From Polynucleobacter sp. MWH-Berg-3C6 (GTDB taxonomy: Bacteria; Pseudomonadota; Gammaproteobacteria; Burkholderiales; Burkholderiaceae), in assembly GCF_018881855.1 (NCBI RefSeq), contig NZ_JACVPN010000006.1, positions 1 to 58,177 of the forward strand: a DNA stretch of 58,177 nucleotides, in the 5' to 3' direction. This document shows, one piece after another, positions 52,627 to 58,177 of the stretch (positions are counted from its first letter, which is position 1; the number at the start of each line of letters is the position of its first letter). Under the pieces are notes generated by a model. It did no database searches. It saw only the letters and a program-made list of their open reading frames with translations, and was not told where the DNA came from. The translations under genes were made by a program, and so were the position numbers.

Positions 52627-54003
52627 ATGGCTATGACTAATCCACCAGTATTGATTGTTGAAGATGACGATGATTTGCGAGAAGCAATTGAAGTAACGCT
52701 GTCGCTCAAAGGAATTGAATGCAAGATTTATGATCGCGCTGAACTGGCGCTTCCACAAATCACACCAAACTATCCAGACATTCTGATTACCGACTTTCGT
52801 CTGCCCGGCATGAATGGTATTGAGCTGCTTGAAGAAGCAAGGCGGCGCTCACCTGATTTGCCTGTAGTTGTCATGACTGCTTATGCAGATGCCAAGTTAG
52901 CCGTAGAGGCTCTTCGTGCTGGTGCCCGTGATTTTCTGATCAAGCCATTTATGCCCGAACAATTAGTTGAGGTCATTAGTCGCTATCAACGAGAAAGTGC
53001 TCCCGTCCAGGGCAAAAAATCTTCAGGCACTCAGGAAATTATTGCCGTGGATCCGGCAACTCTTGCCGTCATGGCGCGCTGCGAACGGGTAGGAAAGACC
53101 GATACCACTGCTCTTTTGACTGGAGAATCGGGGGTTGGAAAAGATATTTTTGCCCGCCAAATCCATCAACTCTCAAAACGGGCTGGCAAGCCTTATGTGG
53201 CGATTAACTGCGCAGCCATTCCAGACAGCCTTCTAGAATCGATCCTCTTTGGCCATGAAAAAGGCGCTTTTACTGGGGCCAGCAAATCCCAGCCAGGTAA
53301 GTTTGAGCAAGCCCATGAGGGCACCCTCTTCCTTGATGAGATCGGAGAGATGCCCCTAGAGCTCCAGGCCAAGCTCCTCCGAGTCCTACAAGACCATGTA
53401 GTAGAAAGGCTAGGCAGCCATGAATCGATTTCCTGTGATGTCCGCATCATTGCTGCTACCAATAAGGATCTGCAGGCCAGGGTAGCTGAAGGTAAGTTCC
53501 GTGAAGACCTGTACTTCCGCCTTGCCGTCTTCCCCATTCGTATTCCGAGCCTGAAAGAGCGGCCAAAAGACGTTTTACCCCTTGCAGAGGCCTTTTTACG
53601 CCGTTATGGCTCAACTATGGGACGTCCAAATGCTAAATTGAGTCCCCAAACCCAGGCAGCACTTCAAAACCACGACTGGCCAGGGAACATCCGGGAGCTC
53701 GAAAATGGCATCCAAAGAGCCCTGCTTTTAAGTGATGATGACCTCATTGAACCCCATCATGTAGAGATAGAACCCCGATCTGGCACAAGAATTGCTTTAA
53801 ATCAAACAGATAGCCCTGCATCTAGCCCAACAGCAGATGGAGCGCAGTCAGATATTAGTAGCCTAGAAAGGGAGCATATCCTGCGGGTTTTAAGCCAAGT
53901 GAAGGGCAACCGTAAGGAAGCAATCTCGATTTTGGGAATATCTGAAAGAGCGCTTCGTTATAAGCTCAAGGCCTATAAGGAAGCTGGCTATGAATTTGAT
54001 TGA
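52627..54003 (+). CDS. FlrC/FleR-like sigma-54 response regulator
   Basis: The 458-residue activator has a receiver domain (acceptor D56 in ILITDFRLPG), a sigma-54 AAA+ domain with Walker A GESGVGKD and the sigma-54 contact loop GAFTGA, and a C-terminal Fis-type helix-turn-helix (GNRKEAISILGISERALRYK). It is the expected enhancer-binding activator of sigma-54 flagellar promoters, such as the one before flgB. Its kinase gene ends 3 bases before it. A second ATG at 52633 is possible. It is followed 20 bases later by fliE. Confidence 0.93.
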   Translation: MAMTNPPVLIVEDDDDLREAIEVTLSLKGIECKIYDRAELALPQITPNYPDILITDFRLPGMNGIELLEEARRRSPDLPVVVMTAYADAKLAVEALRAGARDFLIKPFMPEQLVEVISRYQRESAPVQGKKSSGTQEIIAVDPATLAVMARCERVGKTDTTALLTGESGVGKDIFARQIHQLSKRAGKPYVAINCAAIPDSLLESILFGHEKGAFTGASKSQPGKFEQAHEGTLFLDEIGEMPLELQAKLLRVLQDHVVERLGSHESISCDVRIIAATNKDLQARVAEGKFREDLYFRLAVFPIRIPSLKERPKDVLPLAEAFLRRYGSTMGRPNAKLSPQTQAALQNHDWPGNIRELENGIQRALLLSDDDLIEPHHVEIEPRSGTRIALNQTDSPASSPTADGAQSDISSLEREHILRVLSQVKGNRKEAISILGISERALRYKLKAYKEAGYEFD

Positions 54004-54023
54004 AATTAACCTAGAATGAAGTC

Positions 54024-54353
54024 ATGAGCATTGAGAAGATGAACGCAGCATTAGCGCAGATCCAAGCGCTGCAAAAAGCCAGTGGTAATCAGGCTGGCGC
54101 TAGCATTGGCGAATCATTAACTCCCGAAGGCGTTGATTTCAAGACTATTCTCAAAAACGCGATCAATGATGTGAGCAGCGCCCAAAACAATGCTCAAGCA
54201 AAGGTTCAGGCTTTCTCTACGGGTGACTCTTCTATGAGTCTTGAAGAAGTCATGGTTTCTTTGCAAAAAGCCAATATTTCTTTCCAGGGAATGATGGCAG
54301 TACGCAATCGCTTAGTCGATGCTTATAAAGAAGTTACCAACCTACAAGTTTAA
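54024..54353 (+). CDS. fliE: FliE, hook-basal body adaptor protein
   Basis: The 109-residue protein has the FliE features: FKTILKNAINDVSSAQNNAQ (about 40-59) and the C-terminal MSLEEVMVSLQKANISFQGM and MAVRNRLVDAYKEV. It joins the MS ring to the rod. It is placed after flrBC on the plus strand, not at the start of fliF as in most operons, so its expression is tied to the regulator transcript unless it has its own promoter inside flrC. Confidence 0.93.
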   Translation: MSIEKMNAALAQIQALQKASGNQAGASIGESLTPEGVDFKTILKNAINDVSSAQNNAQAKVQAFSTGDSSMSLEEVMVSLQKANISFQGMMAVRNRLVDAYKEVTNLQV

Positions 54354-54643
54354 TTTTCAGTAGTACGAGGTTCGATTTGGCCATCGACTTGATGAGCCCA
54401 AGCAATCACTTCAGCAACCGCAGCATAAAGCTCGGGTGGCACTAAATCATTCAAACGCAATTGCATTAGAAATTCAACAAGATCTGGCTCCACTCGAGTC
54501 GGAATACCAAGTTCATTTGCCTTATCTAAAATTGCCTGTGCAAGATAGCCTTCTCCCTGACCAACGACACGAGGTGCAATCGCACTCTTCTCATAAGCAA
54601 GCGCAACCGCTTTGAGTTGCCGAGGATTAGCGCTATCACTCAT
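54350..54643 (-). CDS. FlhB cytoplasmic-domain-like protein (FhlB type)
   Basis: The 97-residue soluble protein resembles only the cytoplasmic domain of FlhB. It opens MSDSANPRQLKAVALAYE, aligning N-P-R-Q with FlhB N-P-T-H, so the equivalent of the cleavage point is its own N-terminus. The rest (APRVVGQGEGYLAQAILDKA, LVPPELYAAVAEVIAWAHQ) follows FlhB(CC). The ATG at 54643 has GAGGG 6 bases upstream and overlaps the FliK-like stop by 8 bases; longer starts exist. It is adjacent to the FliK-like gene, which suggests a second specificity-switch pair. Convergent overlap with fliE is 4 bases. Confidence 0.8.
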   Translation of the reverse strand: MSDSANPRQLKAVALAYEKSAIAPRVVGQGEGYLAQAILDKANELGIPTRVEPDLVEFLMQLRLNDLVPPELYAAVAEVIAWAHQVDGQIEPRTTEN

Positions 54644-55604
54644 CGCCATCCCTCTTCTGAGCGGAGCTACCCTTAGCCATCTGATAATGAACATCAAATG
54701 GTACTTGCTCTTTCAGTCGCAACTCTAAGTCATTGCGCTGCGCCATGAAAGCACCTTTGAATGGCTCTGGCGGATCAATCGTGAGGTTCACTATGTCCTG
54801 AAACTGAACGCCAACGACTTTAAAAGTTCCAGATTGAGGAAGATTCATTTCCATGGTGATCTTGCTACCGCGTAGCATTTGGCCTTCGTGCTTAGGATCC
54901 TTCTCCCATATATCTTCTCTGCGAATCGATCCTTTTAATCCTGGCAAGAACTCTCCTTGCCAATTGAGAATACCGTGCATCAATAGTCTTGCACCCTCTT
55001 TGGCATAAGGAGAATCGCTAGAAATCGACTGCATCAAATCCCGCACCTGAGCAATCAATTCTTTATTTTTATCATCAATGCTTCCCTGACCTAAGCGAGG
55101 GCCAAGCAGTGTCGCTAAAGCCTGAGCCGCAAACATCGGGGAACGGTTCAAGTTTTGATAGATCGTCTGTAAATTTTGACGCAAGGGATTATCAATAGAA
55201 GTCTGAGTCTGGGTTTGGCCAGTCACATCATCTGGCCATTGCGTTACTAAAGTAGTTGGATCATTCGCATCGCCAACTGAATTTAATAACTTAGCAAGAT
55301 CTGGAGTCAGTGGATTTTGATTTGCTTGCTTTGCTATTAGTGCCAAATTAGTCTGAGACTGTAGCGCTACTAATTCAGCATCGGTGTGTGCAATTAAGCC
55401 AGGATTTGCAAGTGCGTATTTAGCTGCTGCTGAAGCCTCAGCCTGACTTGCTGCAAGGGCAAAGCTGACTGAAGCTTTAGGGTCTGTAATAACTTGATCG
55501 TTTAATGCAACTGGTGCAACCTTTTGCACTTGATCAATACGCAGTTTATTGGAGGGTACCCCAGTGTTATCGGGGATTGAGCTAGGATTAATTGGAATGA
55601 CCAT
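54636..55604 (-). CDS. FliK-like hook-length/C-terminal domain protein
   Basis: The 322-residue protein has a variable Ala- and Gln-rich N-terminal half and a C-terminal domain resembling the FliK/Flg_hook fold (about residues 230-310: SKITMEMNLPQSGTFKVVGV and LELRLKEQVPFDVHYQMAKG). It is not the main FliK (43906-45867) and is encoded directly with an FlhB-domain protein. Pairs of this kind in other betaproteobacteria are annotated as FliK and FhlB. The function is uncertain: a second ruler or a regulator of the FlhB switch. It may be co-transcribed with fliS and fliD. Confidence 0.6.
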   Translation of the reverse strand: MVIPINPSSIPDNTGVPSNKLRIDQVQKVAPVALNDQVITDPKASVSFALAASQAEASAAAKYALANPGLIAHTDAELVALQSQTNLALIAKQANQNPLTPDLAKLLNSVGDANDPTTLVTQWPDDVTGQTQTQTSIDNPLRQNLQTIYQNLNRSPMFAAQALATLLGPRLGQGSIDDKNKELIAQVRDLMQSISSDSPYAKEGARLLMHGILNWQGEFLPGLKGSIRREDIWEKDPKHEGQMLRGSKITMEMNLPQSGTFKVVGVQFQDIVNLTIDPPEPFKGAFMAQRNDLELRLKEQVPFDVHYQMAKGSSAQKRDGDE

Positions 55605-55661
55605 ATTTGATTCCTAGGCCCAACTGACTTAGCGGTATGCCAAGTCGGGGGCAAAAATTTC

Positions 55662-56057
55662 CTAAGCCACTTTGCCAAGAGGTACTACTGCATCTCTCCA
55701 AGATTCATAAATCGGGAGAAGTACATCGTGTACCTCACGAACCATGACTGGATCTTTATGAATCTTTGCCTTCATCAGATGACGAATAGACCAGTCGTAA
55801 AGACTCGCTAGATTAGATGCAATCTCACCGCCACGCTCAATGTCTAAAGCAGGCACCAAGCCAATGGTAAAAATATCGAGTGCTTTATCAAACGGAATTT
55901 GTGCATTTTCCTGCTCAATCAATTTTTTCTCAGCAGCATTTAAGTGGTCAAATAACTTCTCAAATACCAACAAAATTAAATCTGCCGGCTCAGAAATACC
56001 CACGGATGTTTGGGCATTAATCGATTGATACGATTGCATGGCACGGTTATTTAGCAT
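55662..56057 (-). CDS. fliS: FliS, flagellin export chaperone
   Basis: The 131-residue helical protein has the FliS features: QSYQSINAQTSVG (N-terminal cap), LILLVFEKLFDHLNAAEKKL and LASLYDWSIRHLMKAKIHKD. FliS binds the flagellin C-terminus in the cytoplasm. It starts 2 bases after fliD stops. An alternative start is Met7. Confidence 0.9.
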   Translation of the reverse strand: MLNNRAMQSYQSINAQTSVGISEPADLILLVFEKLFDHLNAAEKKLIEQENAQIPFDKALDIFTIGLVPALDIERGGEIASNLASLYDWSIRHLMKAKIHKDPVMVREVHDVLLPIYESWRDAVVPLGKVA

Positions 56058-56059
56058 AA

Positions 56060-57457
56060 TTAATTTTTAGGATTATTGAGTGCTGTAAAGGTAGGCGTAA
56101 GCGAGCTGTTTAAGGCTTGCAAACGATACAAGAGGGCATCTAAGGATGCGTACTGCGCGCGGTAGCGTGCCATCTTCTCCATCTTACGAGTTTGAAGGTC
56201 TTGAATGCGATTTTGCAGTGTCGACTTTTGATCTTCAAATCCAGAGATATAAGAATCGACTTTTCCACCAAATGTCATTGCATCGTTGACGATGCTTCTA
56301 GTTGGACTTACAGAACCATTAGCAAGCTGATCAATAGCACCATGAGTTACTGCTGACTCATAAATGGCAGCATCAAACAATAAGGTGCCATCAAGCTGAA
56401 GCTCTAATCCAAGGCTCGTAAAACTAATAGGATTCCCAGTAGTGTCTGTGATCGACTGTTGGGTGCCAGAAGAATTTGCGCGCGTTAAGGGCGTCATAAA
56501 TGAGAGCGAGATGGAATCAACCATGGTTCTTAAATCCATGAACCCATACAGAGAGCCACGCTTTTCGGGATCCGCATTAAATTTAGTGAGCTCAGTATAG
56601 GAAGCCATTAGATCGTTGTATGCCTGACCAACATTGGTTAGTAGGTTTTGTGCCTTAGCGCTATTGTCAGAGGCTATTGAGATGGCAACGTAATCCCCCT
56701 CGGCCATAGCACTCTGCAATTGCAATCGCACACCTGTTAGGGCTTCATCAACAATATTGGAAGATCTCGTGAATTCTTGACCATTAATTTCGAATATGGC
56801 GTCTTGACCTTCTTGACCACCTTTTCGCGTGATACCCGCAGTCATATCGGAGAGCGTCACCAGACCAGCAGCACCACCAGCTATAGATGTGAAGCTAATG
56901 ATTTTTTTGCTGCCAGTATTAATAATGGAAGCTCTCACACCGGTATCTGAGGACTTTGCATTAATAGCCACTCGTAAACTTTCGAGTGAATCACCTTGAT
57001 TAAAGGTAATTGACTCAGAATTCAGAGTGAAGCTACCGGATTGCGCCAGGCTGCTTCCATCATTAGCCAGAGAAAATTCATAGTTTGCAGTGGCTGTTTT
57101 AGCAATTTGCGCAACATGAAGGTTGTAGATTCCAGCGACAGCACCAGATGACTGAGAGATGGATGCCGCCACTAATGCATCATTGCTACTAGTCACTGAC
57201 TTAGTGAGGTAACTCACGGGACTTGTAAAGTCTTGGAGAGCCGCCTGAAAAAGCGACATCTTTGATTTAATAATACCTAAATCACGAATGGAGTTATCTT
57301 GCTTGGTGACCTTAACATTTAAGGTATCAATTGGGGCTTGCTCAATGCTATCTAGCTTTGAGACCAGGCCTTCAACATCAATAACAGAGCCTTTACCGAC
57401 CCCAGAAGTAGAGGTTGTGCTAGCAGAAGTAGCACTTGAAGTTGAGTTAATTGCCAT
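56060..57457 (-). CDS. fliD: FliD, filament cap protein
   Basis: The 465-residue protein has a Ser/Thr-rich start, the N-terminal FliD domain (GLVSKLDSIEQAPIDTLNVK, LSLFQAALQDFTSPVSYLTK-like segment) and the C-terminal FliD domain ending SYISGFEDQKSTLQNRIQDL and SLDALLYRLQALNSSL. The length is normal. It caps the filament and guides flagellin assembly. Confidence 0.93.
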   Translation of the reverse strand: MAINSTSSATSASTTSTSGVGKGSVIDVEGLVSKLDSIEQAPIDTLNVKVTKQDNSIRDLGIIKSKMSLFQAALQDFTSPVSYLTKSVTSSNDALVAASISQSSGAVAGIYNLHVAQIAKTATANYEFSLANDGSSLAQSGSFTLNSESITFNQGDSLESLRVAINAKSSDTGVRASIINTGSKKIISFTSIAGGAAGLVTLSDMTAGITRKGGQEGQDAIFEINGQEFTRSSNIVDEALTGVRLQLQSAMAEGDYVAISIASDNSAKAQNLLTNVGQAYNDLMASYTELTKFNADPEKRGSLYGFMDLRTMVDSISLSFMTPLTRANSSGTQQSITDTTGNPISFTSLGLELQLDGTLLFDAAIYESAVTHGAIDQLANGSVSPTRSIVNDAMTFGGKVDSYISGFEDQKSTLQNRIQDLQTRKMEKMARYRAQYASLDALLYRLQALNSSLTPTFTALNNPKN

Positions 57458-57511
57458 GATTATTTATTTTGGTCTGAGTTAAGTCAAGGCCAAATGAGAC
57501 TATACCGCCAA

Positions 57512-57961
57512 TTACGCAGTGTGGTCTACAAACATACCTTGCAAGCTTTGCATATTATGCGCAACCCGAATAGCAGCGTCTGATGGCATGCTCATTACTT
57601 CATTGCCGTTACTATCAGTAACGCGAATAATGTGATAGCCAGTAACCTGATCAACAGAGATGCTTAAGCTTGATCCCTTAGAGGCAATAAATTCTTGGAT
57701 TGCATTTGCGGCAGCTTGGACCACCTTTTCAATCGGCTGTGCACTTTCACGTACGCTAGCAGATGAAACGCCAGAGGTATCGATCGCAATAACAGAAGGC
57801 TTGCGACTTGGCAAAGAAGGTGCTGAAGGCATCGATATTTCTGGACGCGACTGTTGCTGGGGCATAGATACATCAGGACGCGACTGTTGCGGCAACGGCT
57901 TACCAGCAGAAGCATCAACTGCTACTGGCATTGGGGGGTTGGTATTTGCAATAGTATTCAT
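57512..57961 (-). CDS. flaG: FlaG family protein
   Basis: The 149-residue protein has a variable N-terminal part with two copies of QQSRP(D/E)(V/I)SMP (near residues 24-46) and a C-terminal FlaG domain: FIASKGSSLSISVDQVTGYH, RVTDSNGNEVMSMPSDAAIR. FlaG proteins influence filament length by an unknown mechanism. The ATG at 57961 with AGG 8 bases upstream is preferred to a GTG at 57970. It is between fliC and fliD. Confidence 0.85.
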   Translation of the reverse strand: MNTIANTNPPMPVAVDASAGKPLPQQSRPDVSMPQQQSRPEISMPSAPSLPSRKPSVIAIDTSGVSSASVRESAQPIEKVVQAAANAIQEFIASKGSSLSISVDQVTGYHIIRVTDSNGNEVMSMPSDAAIRVAHNMQSLQGMFVDHTA

Positions 57962-57983
57962 ATATATCACCTACTCAGTGAGC

Positions 57984-58009
57984 TATTAGCCCTATCTCTA
58001 AGGCTAATA
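57984..58009 (-). promoter_or_regulatory. Hairpin between fliC and flaG
   Basis: TATTAGCC (57984-57991) and GGCTAATA (58002-58009) form a perfect 8-base stem with a 10-base loop. No T-tract follows on the minus strand. It may protect the abundant flagellin mRNA from 3' decay or reduce readthrough into flaG. Confidence 0.5.
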
Positions 58010-58041
58010 TACCCTTAACTAGTTTGCAAGCATTTTTCCAT

Positions 58042-58177
58042 TTATTTCAACAAAGTCAAAATGACGTTCGGCATCTGATTGGCTTGGGCTAGCATCGAAG
58101 TAGCAGCCTGTTGCAAGATCTGAGTACGGGTCAAATTAGAGGTTTCTGCTGCGTAATCGGTATCGACAATGCGGCTA
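58042..58177 (-). CDS. fliC: Flagellin, C-terminal fragment cut by window edge
   Basis: The last 45 codons are visible, ending at the TAA at 58042. They read [20 protein letters not shown]...[10 protein letters not shown], the conserved flagellin D0 C-terminal helix ([19 protein letters not shown]). The stop is followed by the hairpin at 57984-58009, then flaG. The promoter and start lie beyond the window. Confidence 0.95.
   Translation of the reverse strand, partial: SRIVDTDYAAETSNLTRTQILQQAATSMLAQANQMPNVILTLLK

Noticed and set aside
1..58177. CRISPR array or rRNA operon
   Set aside because: No regularly spaced repeats and no rRNA-like sequence were seen by eye.

Overview
The window looks like a chromosome segment of a freshwater-type betaproteobacterium (Burkholderiaceae). 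Gene content and protein style (FliC/FlgB-type flagellum, OxyR-AhpC/AhpF, CzcCBA, SbtA, NhaR-like regulator) fit Polynucleobacter or a close relative; this assignment is inference, because no rRNA or marker gene is present. No stretch over 300 bases is without a gene; the longest gaps (about 295 bases before czcC, about 235 bases after the IS end, 228 bases before flgB, about 218 bases before the amide hydrolase gene end) are described as features or findings.

Bases 1-4054 are accessory DNA. They hold the cut-off start of an IS481-type transposase, an AT-rich HEPN-motif protein gene coupled to a small exported protein, a MarR regulator with a tautomerase gene carrying the same operator, and a three-gene toxin-antitoxin module (VbhA-like antitoxin, zeta toxin, small third protein). 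The segment ends at a 37-base copy of the 3' end of tRNA-Lys followed by a terminator, the usual scar of an island integrated in a tRNA gene. The intact tRNA should lie to the left, outside the window.

Bases 4100-26400 are mostly metabolic and stress genes: a Tat-exported amidohydrolase, small membrane proteins, an exported Ntn-hydrolase, a czcCBA metal efflux operon ending in a PII-like gene, an HPF-like protein, a TerC-universal stress protein fusion, an NhaR-like regulator with the bicarbonate transporter SbtA and a DUF6671 protein, divergent oxyR and ahpCF, a thiol dioxygenase, the conserved set TIGR03643-FeS photolyase-DUF2256, an HNH nuclease, a nitroreductase and a surface-adhesin-E-like protein.

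Bases 26391-58177 are one flagellar locus, nearly all on the minus strand. From right to left: fliC (partial), flaG, fliD, fliS, a second FliK-like and FlhB-like pair; then on the plus strand a FlrB/FlrC-type two-component system plus fliE; then fliFGHIJK-fliMNOPQR, flgBCDEFGHIJKL, motAB, a small exported protein and flhB. The gap before flgB carries a textbook sigma-54 enhancer-promoter layout (paired CGGCAAT sites, IHF site, -24/-12 element), which the FlrC-like activator probably controls. Absent from the window are fliL, flgA, flgM, flgN, flhA, fliA and all chemotaxis genes, and FliM lacks the N-terminal CheY-docking peptide.
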